Shown here piece by piece: positions 25,445 through 34,211 of a DNA stretch of 64,000 bases. Below the pieces are notes generated by a model. The model searched no databases, had not been told where the DNA came from, and worked only from the letters and a program-made list of their open reading frames with translations. The stretch is from PALSA-612 sp963742925 (GTDB taxonomy: Bacteria; Actinomycetota; Thermoleophilia; Gaiellales; Gaiellaceae): assembly GCA_963742925.1 (NCBI GenBank), contig CAVUNV010000004.1:124001-188000 (forward strand). The letters run 5' to 3'. The position numbers and the translations under genes were made by a program. Within the stretch, counting starts at the first letter, position 1. Each line of letters starts with the position of its first letter.

Positions 25445-27289
25445 GTGAGGACCGCCGTCCCTCTCGCGCTCTTCGTCCTGTTCGCGCTCGCAGCGAGCGG
25501 TGCCGCCGGGAAGAGCGGAAAGGGCTTCGCCTGCAAGACCGACGCCGGCAAAGTCATCGAGGTGCTTCCGCACGTCGCCCTCGGCAAGAACCCGGACGCG
25601 GCAGGACACCCTGCCCTGCTCACCTGCGCGAACATCGTCACGTCGGACGGCCAGCTCGAATTCAGGCTCAAGCAGAGCGGGGTCGACTGCCGGGTGAAGC
25701 GCGGCGCAGTGCAGGTCGAGCCGAGCGAAAAGGTGCTCGTCCACTTCGGGGAAGCGAGCCTGAGCAAGTGCTCCACGCAGACCAACTCGGCGAAGCATTT
25801 CTTCACGTTCGGTAAGGACATCCCGATGCAGGGCGATCCTCTCTTCTCGGTCACGGTGGATCGCCGGGGCCGCCGCGCCGCCGTCCACGTCGCCCGCGGC
25901 TTTCTTCAGGTCGGATCCGAGCGCAGGATCGTAGGCCCGAAGCAGCAAACGCTCGTGGTCGGCGCCCGCGTCGGGCCGCCCAAGGCGTTGCCGAAGAAGG
26001 ACGTGACCTCGCTCACGCGGTCCACGGTGGGAGTGATCTTGCCGAAGCCGCAGTTCTCTCGTCCGAACAAGACCCGCCGCTCGAAGACGCTGACCAGGAT
26101 CTTCAAGCGCGACCGAATGATCGTCGGGCTGGCAGGCGGCGCGGGCGTCGGTGCGCAACGCTTCGTTCGCGCCTACTTCGCGTTTCTGGGCGAGAAGTGG
26201 CGCGTGCCGGTGCGGGTGGAGGCGGTCGGGCCGACCAAGGCTGGGAAGCTGCTCAAGGACGGGACGATCGACGTCTTCGTGACACGCACACCGCCGCAGC
26301 AAACGCAGGCCGAGCGCCTGTTCGGCGACCTGGCCGAGACGACCTGGCGCATGGCGGCGTCACCCGACGCCGTGTTCTTCTCGGCGCTGGATCGCTTCCT
26401 GCAGAGCGCCCTCGACACGGGCGAGTACGGGACGCGCTACGGCCAGGCGTTTCGGCGCCCGTCGCCTGCCAACGGAAAGCTCCAACCGGTCATGCCTGCC
26501 TACGGAAAGGTCGCACCGGTCATCTTCCCGAAGATCGGCTGCACCCCGGGGCCGGGCGCCGACTACACGACGCCCTACAGCCTCTCCCTCACGCTCGTCT
26601 CGCAGCCGGCCGGGCCGTTCCCTGGCGGGAAGGTGGTCAGGACCGCCACCGTCACGAACAACGGGGGCCGAAACCTGGATTGCGTCGCGATCCACTTCCA
26701 CCTGTTCAGCGGTGCGCTCGCTCAGGGAACGACCCCCAGTCTGAAGCCTGAGCAGACGGGCGAGTGCACTCAGGACACGGGAGACGACAAGCAGCAGGCA
26801 GGAGGGCTCCAGTACACATGCCAGGTCGGCCCGCTCCCGGCCAATACGAGCGCATCGGTGGACTTGACCACGACGCCCGCGCCGACGCAATCGCCGACGG
26901 CGCCGCCCACGACCTGCGCCGACACCGATGCCACCGAGAGCGGCGGTGTCCCCGACGCAAACATCAGCGACAACGGTCAGTGCGCGCAGATCGTGTACCG
27001 CAAGGCCTCTCTGATCGTCGGGGCAGCCGACGACACGATGAAAGGCGCCACCGTCAAGGACGCCACGACGAGGCTCAAGCTGCTCGGGGCCGCCGGGCTC
27101 GGCGCGGTCGTCATCACCGAGCACTGGAATCCCGAGAAGTCGGCGCCGGGACCGGCGGAGACCGCCGAGCTGCAGGCCACGGCGGAAGCGGCAAGGCAGA
27201 AGAAGATCAAGCTCTTCCTCGGGGTCTTCAACGGCGATTGGCTCTCATGCGCCCCATCCGGACTAGATCACGAACGCCTCGGGACGTGA
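25445..27289 (+). CDS. Secreted multidomain protein with apparently truncated C-terminal hydrolase-like domain
   Basis: 614 aa from GTG, with a signal peptide (RTAVPLALFVLFALAASG). Residues about 25-185 look like a FecR-type beta domain. About 215-345 resembles a periplasmic-binding-type domain (GLAGGAGVGAQRFVRAYFAF ... GTIDVFVTR). About 370-515 is a CARDB/DUF11-like beta domain with TATVTNNGGRNLDC. The end (GAADDTMKGATVKDATTRLK ... LFLGVFNGDW) matches the first beta-alpha units of a GH5-like TIM barrel, then stops after 15 unrelated residues, and its 3' end overlaps the convergent oxidoreductase by 27 bp. Truncation by deletion is likely. Confidence 0.7.
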   Translation: MRTAVPLALFVLFALAASGAAGKSGKGFACKTDAGKVIEVLPHVALGKNPDAAGHPALLTCANIVTSDGQLEFRLKQSGVDCRVKRGAVQVEPSEKVLVHFGEASLSKCSTQTNSAKHFFTFGKDIPMQGDPLFSVTVDRRGRRAAVHVARGFLQVGSERRIVGPKQQTLVVGARVGPPKALPKKDVTSLTRSTVGVILPKPQFSRPNKTRRSKTLTRIFKRDRMIVGLAGGAGVGAQRFVRAYFAFLGEKWRVPVRVEAVGPTKAGKLLKDGTIDVFVTRTPPQQTQAERLFGDLAETTWRMAASPDAVFFSALDRFLQSALDTGEYGTRYGQAFRRPSPANGKLQPVMPAYGKVAPVIFPKIGCTPGPGADYTTPYSLSLTLVSQPAGPFPGGKVVRTATVTNNGGRNLDCVAIHFHLFSGALAQGTTPSLKPEQTGECTQDTGDDKQQAGGLQYTCQVGPLPANTSASVDLTTTPAPTQSPTAPPTTCADTDATESGGVPDANISDNGQCAQIVYRKASLIVGAADDTMKGATVKDATTRLKLLGAAGLGAVVITEHWNPEKSAPGPAETAELQATAEAARQKKIKLFLGVFNGDWLSCAPSGLDHERLGT

Positions 27290-28339
27290 CTCGCCGCGCG
27301 CGAAGCGCTCGAGCGCGAAGGCGGACATGTCGAGCGTCGGTGCACGGCCGGCGACGAGCTCCGCCACGTGCTCGCCGACCGCCGGCGCCTGCTGGAAGCC
27401 GTGGCCGGAGAAGCCGGTCGCGTACAGGAAGCGCGACGGCTCCGCGGCCTCGCCGACGATCGCATTGTGGTCGGGACTGACCTCGTAGTACCCCCACCAG
27501 GACGACTGCACCGGCAGGTCGAGCAGCGCCGGCAGCCGCCGTGAGGCCGGCTCCGCCAGCTCGTCGAGCGTCTGCTCGCGCCCGCCGAACACGAGCCCCG
27601 GCCCCTCGCGGTGGAAGTAGAAGGCCGTCGTGAAGTCGATCGTCAGCGGGAGCCGCTCGGGCAGCCCTCCGTCCTCGGGCGTGAAGAACATCCAGCGAGG
27701 CTCGCCCCGGACGGGAATCTCGACGCCGGCAGTCGCAGCCACCTCCGCCGACCACGCGCCGGCACAGCAGACGACGACCTCCGTCGCGATCCGGCCTTTC
27801 GACGTCTGGACACCCACGACGCGCCCGCGCTCGACGTCGACCCCCGTCACCTCGCAGCCCTGCCGCACGTCCAGGCCGCGCGCGTACCACTGCACGACGG
27901 CCTCCGGAGTCGCGTATCCGTCGAGGTCGCAGAACGTCGCCGCAAGCAGCCCTTCCGGGTCGAGCTGCGGCACGATCTCGAGCGCCTCGTCGATCGACAG
28001 CTCGCGCGACGGGACGCCGAGCGAGTGCTGGAGCGCGAGCGCAGCCTGGAAGCGCGCGACGTCCGCCTCGTCGTCGAGCAGGAACAGGTAGCCGTGCTGG
28101 CGCAGGTCGATGCCCTCCATGCGCTCGAACTCGTCCAGCGAGCGCAGCGCGATCCGGACGTTCAGCTCGTCGGCGAACTGCGCACGGATGCCGCCGGCCG
28201 ACTTCGACGTCGACCCGGAGGCGAGCGAGTCCCGTTCGAGCAGGACGACGTCCGTGATCCCGAGCTCCCGCAGGTGCCAGGCGACCGACGCGCCCATCGC
28301 ACCGCCCCCGACGATCACGACCTCCGCCGTCTCCGCCAC
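27263..28339 (-). CDS. FAD-dependent amine/amino-acid oxidoreductase (DAO family)
   Basis: 358 aa. The dinucleotide-binding motif VVIVGGGAMGASVAWHL is at residues 7-23, followed by LLERDSLASGSTSKSAGGI. The C-terminal FAD-contact region reads YYEVSPDHNAIVGEA and GFSGHGFQQAPAVGEHVAEL, as in sarcosine oxidase beta-like proteins. Substrate could be sarcosine, proline, glycine or a D-amino acid. It lies 9 bp downstream of the TetR-family gene on the same strand and may be co-transcribed with it. Confidence 0.85.
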   Translation of the reverse strand: MAETAEVVIVGGGAMGASVAWHLRELGITDVVLLERDSLASGSTSKSAGGIRAQFADELNVRIALRSLDEFERMEGIDLRQHGYLFLLDDEADVARFQAALALQHSLGVPSRELSIDEALEIVPQLDPEGLLAATFCDLDGYATPEAVVQWYARGLDVRQGCEVTGVDVERGRVVGVQTSKGRIATEVVVCCAGAWSAEVAATAGVEIPVRGEPRWMFFTPEDGGLPERLPLTIDFTTAFYFHREGPGLVFGGREQTLDELAEPASRRLPALLDLPVQSSWWGYYEVSPDHNAIVGEAAEPSRFLYATGFSGHGFQQAPAVGEHVAELVAGRAPTLDMSAFALERFARGESRPEAFVI

Positions 28340-28348
28340 GGCGGGAGC

Positions 28349-28925
28349 CTACGCCGGAGTCGAGTACCCGCGCATGCCTTCCACGAGCAGTGCGAAGAAG
28401 CGGTCGGCGAGCGCATCGGTGTCGCGCCCGGGCTTCAGCCACGTGTACGCCCAGTTGGCGGCCGACAGGAAGACCAGCGCGGCGGCGCGCAACGTCGAGG
28501 TCGGCGCGCAGCTCGGACAGCTCGACGCCTTCCTGGAACAGGGCGCGGATCCGCTCCTCGTACCGGCGCCGCGCGGCCACGAACTCGTCGCGACGCTCAC
28601 CCTCGAGGTAGCGCCACTCCTGCGTCCAGACCGTCGCCACGTCGAGCTGCTCGGCCACGATGCCCAGGTGCGCTCGCAGCGCGAGCCGGAGCTTGTCCAT
28701 CGCCGACAGGGTCTCCGGGATCAGGTCGAGCGCGCCGTGAAACGCGGCGGCGCCGTCGCGAAGCGTCTCGTACAGCAGGTCCTGCTTGGAGTCGATGTGG
28801 GCGTAGAGCGAGCCCTTCTGGACGCCTATCGCCTCGGCGAGATCGCCGATCGACGTGCCGTGATAGCCCCGCTCGGCGAAGAGCCGGGCGGCTTGCCGGG
28901 TGAGCTCGTCTCGGCGCGTGGCCAT
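28349..28925 (-). CDS. paaR: TetR-family regulator, probable PaaR (one frame break)
   Basis: N-terminal helix-turn-helix typical of TetR (ELTRQAARLFAERGYHGTSI, then GDLAEAIGVQKGSLYAHI). About 190 aa when the frame break near 28490-28500 is bridged: the first frame gives ELRADLDV, the second continues with LVFLSAANWAYTWLKPGRDT to the stop at 28349. It is divergent from paaA, and the 48-bp gap contains a site matching the PaaR operator consensus. Predicted to repress paaABCD and itself, released by phenylacetyl-CoA. Confidence 0.82.
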
Positions 28926-28940
28926 GCTAGGCTCGTTACC

Positions 28941-28954
28941 CTAACGATCGTTTG
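28941..28954. promoter_or_regulatory. PaaR operator (CNAACGNNCGTTNG)
   Basis: CTAACGATCGTTTG exactly fits the pseudopalindrome CNAACGNNCGTTNG that I recall for Thermus PaaR. It lies between the divergent TetR gene (start 28925) and paaA (start 28974), where it can block both promoters. Confidence 0.75.
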
Positions 28955-28973
28955 GTAGCGAGCGGAGGTTTCC

Positions 28974-29867
28974 TTGGACGAGCAGGCATTTCTCGAGTAC
29001 GTCCAGTCCGGCGGGCAGGTCGAGACCGACGACTGGATGCCGGACGAGTACCGGGCCAAGCTGATCAAGTTCATCGAGATGCACGCCAACTCGGAGCTGA
29101 TGGGCGTGCTTCCCGAGCGTGAGTGGATCCTCCGCGCGCCGACTCTGCAGCGGAAGCTCGCACTGACGGCCAAGGTGCAGGACGAGGTCGGCCACGCGCA
29201 GCTGATCTACCGCGTCGTCGAGGACCTCGGCAAACCAAGCGAGCAGTGCCTCGCCGACCTGATCTCCGGCAAGAGCAAGTTCCACAACGTCTTCCACTAC
29301 CCGACACGCACCTGGGGCGACGTCGGCGTGATCGCCTGGCTCGTCGACGCGGCGGCGATCATCTCCCAGAAGGCGCTGCTCAAGTGCTCGTACGCGCCGT
29401 ACGCGCGGATCATGAAGAAGATCTGCTGGGAGGAGTCGTTCCACATCCTCCACGGCCGCGACGTGATCCTGACGCTGATGCTCGGCACCGACGAGCAGCG
29501 CGAGCTCGTCCAGGAGGCGCTCGACCGCTGGTGGGCGCCGCTGATGATGTTCCACGGCAACCCGATCCCCGCCGCGGACGACCCCGTGGTGCAGTGGCGC
29601 ATCAAGACGCAGGGGAACGAGGAGGCGCGCCAGCAGTTCCTCGACGGCTACGTGCCGCAGATCTGGGAGCTCGGCCTGACCGTGCCCGACCCGAAGCTGC
29701 GCAGGCGTGAGGACGGGGTCTGGGAGTACACCGAGCCCGACTGGGACGAGCTGCGCTCGGTCGTCACGGGCCACGGCCCGATGACGGCGGAGCGGCTCGA
29801 GTTCCGTCGGGTGACCCGCGAGGAGACCGCCTGGGTGCGCTCGGCCGTGCTCGCGGAAGCCGCGTGA
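28974..29867 (+). CDS. paaA: Phenylacetyl-CoA 1,2-epoxidase, catalytic subunit PaaA
   Basis: Di-iron oxygenase subunit (297 aa) that epoxidises the ring of phenylacetyl-CoA. The diiron ligand motifs appear in VQDEVGHAQLIYR and WEESFHILHGRD; substrate-contact segments SKFHNVFHYPTRTWGD and KCSYAPYARIMKK are typical. Start TTG at 28974 with GGAGG 8 bp upstream. First gene of paaABCD, under the operator at 28941-28954. Length agrees with PaaA. Confidence 0.95.
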   Translation: MDEQAFLEYVQSGGQVETDDWMPDEYRAKLIKFIEMHANSELMGVLPEREWILRAPTLQRKLALTAKVQDEVGHAQLIYRVVEDLGKPSEQCLADLISGKSKFHNVFHYPTRTWGDVGVIAWLVDAAAIISQKALLKCSYAPYARIMKKICWEESFHILHGRDVILTLMLGTDEQRELVQEALDRWWAPLMMFHGNPIPAADDPVVQWRIKTQGNEEARQQFLDGYVPQIWELGLTVPDPKLRRREDGVWEYTEPDWDELRSVVTGHGPMTAERLEFRRVTREETAWVRSAVLAEAA

Positions 29868-29868
29868 C

Positions 29869-30147
29869 GTGATCTTCGAGGTCTTTCGCCAGGAGCGGAA
29901 GGGCCAGGCGTTCGAGCACGCCGGCTCGGTGGTGGCGCCGGACATCGCCTTCGCGGAGGCGTACGCGCACGAGCAGTACGGCCGCCGCGGCGAGTCGGTG
30001 GCGCTCTGGGTCGTGGCGCGGGACGCGATCCACGAGCTCGACGACTTCCCCGACGAGCTCGGCAGGAACTACCACCGGGTCGACGGGTACTCGCTGAAGG
30101 TGAAATTGAAGGAGGCGCGTGAGCGAGCCGGCACAACGACTCCTTGA
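29869..30147 (+). CDS. paaB: Phenylacetyl-CoA epoxidase subunit PaaB
   Basis: 92 aa from GTG, one base after the paaA stop. Contains the PaaB pattern VFRQERKGQAFEHAGSVVAP and AEAYAHEQYGRRGESVALWV. Small structural subunit bridging PaaAC heterodimers. Its 3' end overlaps paaC by 29 bp. Confidence 0.93.
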   Translation: MIFEVFRQERKGQAFEHAGSVVAPDIAFAEAYAHEQYGRRGESVALWVVARDAIHELDDFPDELGRNYHRVDGYSLKVKLKEARERAGTTTP

Positions 30148-30763
30148 GCTGGCCGACGACGAGCTCGTGCTCGGCTGGCGCAACTCCGAGTGGACGGGGA
30201 TCGCACCCGTGCTCGAGGAGGACGTCGCCTTCTCGTCGATCGCGCAGAACGAGATCGGGCACGCCCGGGCGCTCTACGGCCTGCTGACCGACGACCCCGA
30301 CGCCCTGGCGCTCGACCGGCAGCCCGAGGAGTACCGCTGCGCGCCCCTCGTCGAGCTCCGCTTCGTCCCCGACTGGGCGCGCACGATCGCGCGGCACTAC
30401 CTGTACGAGACGGCCGACGAGCTGCGGATCGAGCACCTGAAGGCATCCGACGACCCGGTCGTCGCGGGCCTGGCGGCGAAGATCGACCGCGAGGAGGTCT
30501 ACCACCGCCTGCACGCGCAGATGTGGGCCGAGCGCCTCGCCGACGAGCCGCGCTTCCGCGAGGCGATCGACGAGCTGTGGCCCTACGCGGTCGCGATGGT
30601 GGACGACGAGCTCCGCCCCGACCTCGCCGCCCGTCTCCGGCTCGACCTGCCGAGCAACGGCCTGTTGCAAGGCCTGGAGCGGGGGACGCACACGGACGAC
30701 TGGGCGGGCCTCTGGGAGGAGATGACCTCGGTACGCCGCTCGGTGCCGGGGGCAACGTGGTGA
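30119..30763 (+). CDS. paaC: Phenylacetyl-CoA epoxidase subunit PaaC
   Basis: 214 aa, ferritin-like structural partner of PaaA. The helices keep the fold (DDELVLGWRNSEWTGIAPVL, IAQNEIGHARALYGLL, IDREEVYHRLHAQMW) with a partly retained ExxH pattern. GTG start at 30119. Its stop (TGA 30761-30763) overlaps the paaD start. Confidence 0.93.
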   Translation: MSEPAQRLLELADDELVLGWRNSEWTGIAPVLEEDVAFSSIAQNEIGHARALYGLLTDDPDALALDRQPEEYRCAPLVELRFVPDWARTIARHYLYETADELRIEHLKASDDPVVAGLAAKIDREEVYHRLHAQMWAERLADEPRFREAIDELWPYAVAMVDDELRPDLAARLRLDLPSNGLLQGLERGTHTDDWAGLWEEMTSVRRSVPGATW

Positions 30764-31239
30764 CGGCCGAGCAGGTCTGGGCCGCGCTCGACGAGGTCGA
30801 GGATCCTGAGATTCCGGTCGTCTCGCTCGTCGATCTCGGCGTCGTCCGCGCGGTCCACGTCGAGGGCGACCGCGTGCACGTCGAGTTCACGCCCACCTTC
30901 CTCGGCTGCCCGGCGCTCGAGGTGATGCGCGACCGGATGGCGGAGAAGATCGCCGAGCTCGGCGGCGAGCCCGACGTCGAGGTTGTCCTCGACGACTCGT
31001 GGTCGACCGACCGGATCACCCCGGAGGGACGCGAGAAGCTGCGCGCCGCCGGCTTCGCCCCGCCCACGCCGCGCGAGGTGAAGGCGCCGACGCTTGTCCA
31101 GCTCCGCACGGGCTCCCGCTGTCCCTACTGCGGCTCGACCGAGACGCGGCTCGACAACCTGTTCGGCCCGACTCCGTGCCGCTCGATCCGCTACTGCGAG
31201 AGCTGCCGCCAGCCGTTCGAGCAGTTCAAGACGATCTAG
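30760..31239 (+). CDS. paaD: PaaD, iron-sulfur/MIP18-family accessory protein
   Basis: 159 aa from GTG at 30760 (GTGA overlap with paaC; a GTG one codon earlier is possible). The N-terminal DUF59 domain has VEDPEIPVVSLVDLGVVR and FTPTFLGCPALEVM. The C-terminal zinc-ribbon-like region CPYCGSTETRL ... CESCRQPFEQFK is specific to PaaD. Thought to help assemble or mature the epoxidase diiron centre. The reductase paaE does not follow here. Confidence 0.93.
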   Translation: MTAEQVWAALDEVEDPEIPVVSLVDLGVVRAVHVEGDRVHVEFTPTFLGCPALEVMRDRMAEKIAELGGEPDVEVVLDDSWSTDRITPEGREKLRAAGFAPPTPREVKAPTLVQLRTGSRCPYCGSTETRLDNLFGPTPCRSIRYCESCRQPFEQFKTI

Positions 31240-31267
31240 CGGCGAGACAGCTAGATCCGCGTTGCCG

Positions 31268-31408
31268 TCACCATCCCGGGAAGGAGGAGAAGGCCACCGC
31301 GACCCACACGAGAAGGCCGACCAGCACACCGACAAACCCGGCGAGGAACCACATCGCCCATCGAATCCGCCCAAGCTGTCCTTCTGACCGAAGTTCCGTA
31401 GGACTCAT
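31268..31408 (-). CDS. Small membrane protein (46 aa)
   Basis: ATG (31406-31408) to TGA (31268-31270). A polar start MSPTELRSEGQLGRIRWAMW leads into one hydrophobic helix FLAGFVGVLVGLLVWVAVAF and ends SSFPGW. GGAGGG lies just before the ATG, closer than usual. It converges with paaD. Its membrane-protein composition makes chance unlikely, but there is no homology evidence. Confidence 0.5.
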   Translation of the reverse strand: MSPTELRSEGQLGRIRWAMWFLAGFVGVLVGLLVWVAVAFSSFPGW

Positions 31409-31590
31409 CCCTCCACCCGGCGACAAGGATGCGCCGACCCGCCTGCGACGCCATCAGCGCATCCGCTGACCCGGACTGCCGCGATCTACCGAGACGGCGA
31501 AGGCCCGGCTTAACGCGAGACTCTCATCGTCTTCACTCGAGCCACACAGCCGTGCGATCTGATGGTCGGTGTGAGTGCGGGACGGGGCGG

Positions 31591-33004
31591 ATGACGTTCC
31601 TCCGCCAACGGACGAGCCGGAGCGGGTTGGTCTCGCTGGCCGGAGCGGCCACGCTGGTGTGTCTGGCTGCTGCTGCGCTCGGGCTTCGCTCCTTCCGGGT
31701 CGAGCTCGGGATCGGGAAGCCTTCGGGGCATTCACAAGATCCGGCACGTGGTCGTGATCATGCAGGAGAACCGCTCGTTCGACTCCTACTTCGGGACGTT
31801 TCCGGGCGCGGACGGAGTCCCGCCGGGTGTCTGCGTGCCCGATCCGGCGGGCGGCGGCTGCGTCCGGCCGTTCCACGACCGCCGCGACATGAACGCCGGT
31901 GGGCCGCACGGCGCGTCGGAGGCTCGGGCCGACATCGACGGCGCCAGGATGGACGGCTTCGTCGCAGAGCAGGAGCACGCGAAGGACACCTGCCTCGACC
32001 GGTTCAACCCCGCCTGCGCCAACGTCAGCCTGCTTCACGACGTGGTGGGCTACCACGACGGACGGGAGATCCCCAACTACTGGGCCTACGCCCGCAACTT
32101 CGTCCTCCAGGACCACATGTTCGAGCCGGCCGCGTCCTGGAGCGTGCCGTCGCACCTGTTCATGGTGTCGGGCTGGTCGGCCTCGTGCGGCGATTCGTTC
32201 GATCCGATGTCGTGCCACAGCGACCTCCGCACGCCTGACTGGAAGCATCCGGGATTCCAGCCGGACTACGCCTGGACCGACCTCACGTATCTCCTCCACC
32301 GGGCAGGCATCGGCTGGGCCTATTACGTGGCGCCGGGCACGCAGCCCGATTGCGAAGACAGCGCGATCTCCTGCGTGCCGGCAGCGCAAAACCCCGGCAC
32401 ACCCGAAATCTGGAACCCGCTGCCCGACTTCACGACCGTCCGCCAGGACGGCCAACTCGGCAACATCCGGCCGCTCCAGGACTTCTACGCGGCCGCCCGC
32501 GCCGGGAACCTCCCGGCCGTGTCCTGGATCACTCCGAACGGGAAGGTCAGCGAGCATCCACCCGCGCTCGTCAGCGCCGGCCAGAGCTACGTCACCCGGC
32601 TGATCAACACGATCATGCGCTCCCCCGACTGGTCCTCGACCGCAATCTTCCTCGCCTGGGACGACTGGGGCGGCTTCTACGACCACGTCGCCCCACCCAC
32701 CGTCGATGCGAACGGCTACGGGCTCCGCGTTCCGGGGCTCGTCATCAGCCCCTACGCCAGGCACCACTACATCGACCACCAGGTGCTCTCCTTCGACGCC
32801 TACCTGAAGTTCATCGAAGACGACTTCCTGAACGGGCAACGGCTGAACCCGGCGACCGACGGACGGCCGGACTCCCGTCCCACGGTGCGCGAGACCGTGC
32901 CCATCCTCGGCAACCTGGTCAGGGACTTCAACTTCAACCAGAGCCCCCGGCCTCCGCTCCTGCTCCCCATACGTCCACGAACGGACCTGATCGAGAGCGG
33001 CTGA
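31591..33004 (+). CDS. Secreted phospholipase C / acid phosphatase-type phosphoesterase (one frame break)
   Basis: About 471 aa of the AcpA/PlcC phosphoesterase family. An N-terminal Tat/Sec-like signal (RQRTSRSGLVSLAGAATLVC) is followed by a frame break near 31720-31730; the catalytic domain then starts HKIRHVVVIMQENRSFDSYF with metal/nucleophile motif ENRSFDSYFG. Further motifs are YARNFVLQDHMFEP, SHLFMVSGWSASC, AIFLAWDDWGGFYDHVAPP and GLRVPGLVISPYAR. It would cleave phosphomonoesters or phospholipid head groups outside the cell. ATG at 31591 follows GGGACGGGGCGG. Confidence 0.85.
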
Positions 33005-33023
33005 CGCGCACCCACGATCTGGC

Positions 33024-34211
33024 TCAGCGGCTTCGGCCTGCGACGGACGTCGCCCGCCGTGGTCTGGGCGAGCCCGCCTGCTCTGACTCGGATCGGCCGA
33101 GCAGGCGCATGTAGACGCGCTCGAGCGAGGGCCCGGCGGGCGGCACCCGTGCCAGCACGGTGCGTTGGTTTCGGTCTCCCCAGCGTTGCCGAAGCGCAGG
33201 CTCTCGGAGCAGCTCGACGAGCGCGGACGTGAGCGATGCGGCGTCGCGCTGCGGCACGAACAGGCCTCCGTCACCGTGGTCGATCCATTCGTCGACCGAC
33301 GAGGCTCGTGCGCAGACCACCGGAAGCCCGGCCGCCATCGCCTCGAGCAACGACGCCGGTGTCGAGTCGGACCGGGTCATCGCCACGAGCAGATCCGAGG
33401 AGGCGACGAGGGCGGGCAGCTCGTCCTCCCCGGCCGAGACGAACGCCACCTTCGCGCGGAGGCCGAGCTCATCCACCAGTGCTTCGAGCTCGCCGCGAAG
33501 CGGGCCTGCGGTCGCGGCGAGCACGAGGCGCGCCCGCGGCTCGGCGAGGACGACCTCGGCGAACGCGCGGACGATCACGTCGATGTTGGTATCCGGGCGG
33601 AAGTTGCGGAGTGACAGCAGAACGAGCGCATCGTCCGGCCAACCGAGCCGGGCGCGGAGCCCGGGGTCGCGCCGGGCCACTGCGAACCTGTCGATGTCCG
33701 CGTACCAGACGACCCGGGTGATCCGCTCCGGGTCACCCCCCAGCTCGACGGCCGTTTCGGCGCTGACCTGCGAGTTGACCACTAGCTCGTCGGCGGCCGT
33801 GATCGCCGCCCGGGCGCGACGGCTGTCCCGGCCCGGCCGCCTGGCGTCGATCAGGATGTCGGTCCCCCACGGGGACACGACAAGCGGATGCCCGGCACGA
33901 GACGCCCAGTACCCGTACGGCAGGAGGTAATGGCCGTGGACGACGTCGACCTCGAGCCTCCGGACGAGGCGCCTCAGTGCAGGCCCGAACCTGGCCCGTC
34001 GAAGCGCGGGGACACGGGTCAACAGCTCGAGCCGACGGATGTCGTAGAGGTCGATACCCCGGAGGTCTCGAAGGTCGTCCGGGCGACGGTCACTGACGAG
34101 AAACACCGAGTGACCTCGCTCGGCCAGTCGCCAGGCCCAACGCAGGAAGATCACGGACCGGGCGTTGCCGATCCCGAGAATCCGGAGTGTTGATTCGGCG
34201 CGCGCCGTCAT
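33024..34211 (-). CDS. GT4-family glycosyltransferase
   Basis: 395 aa GT-B enzyme. The N-terminal half has GIGNARSVIFLRWAWRLAER, VDVVHGHYLLPYGYWAS and SPWGTDILID. The C-terminal half has LLSLRNFRPDTNIDVIVRAF and the nucleotide-sugar motif region DLLVAMTRSDSTPASLLEAM with AAGLPVVCARASSVDEWI. Likely adds a sugar to an envelope glycan or glycolipid; the upstream gene encodes a polytopic glycosyltransferase. ATG at 34209-34211. Confidence 0.88.
   Translation of the reverse strand: MTARAESTLRILGIGNARSVIFLRWAWRLAERGHSVFLVSDRRPDDLRDLRGIDLYDIRRLELLTRVPALRRARFGPALRRLVRRLEVDVVHGHYLLPYGYWASRAGHPLVVSPWGTDILIDARRPGRDSRRARAAITAADELVVNSQVSAETAVELGGDPERITRVVWYADIDRFAVARRDPGLRARLGWPDDALVLLSLRNFRPDTNIDVIVRAFAEVVLAEPRARLVLAATAGPLRGELEALVDELGLRAKVAFVSAGEDELPALVASSDLLVAMTRSDSTPASLLEAMAAGLPVVCARASSVDEWIDHGDGGLFVPQRDAASLTSALVELLREPALRQRWGDRNQRTVLARVPPAGPSLERVYMRLLGRSESEQAGSPRPRRATSVAGRSR

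Noticed and set aside
27228..28925. 565-aa ORF starting as the TetR regulator and running through the oxidoreductase gene
   Set aside because: After the frame break it reads the FAD gene out of frame; the true TetR C-terminus continues in another frame to 28349.
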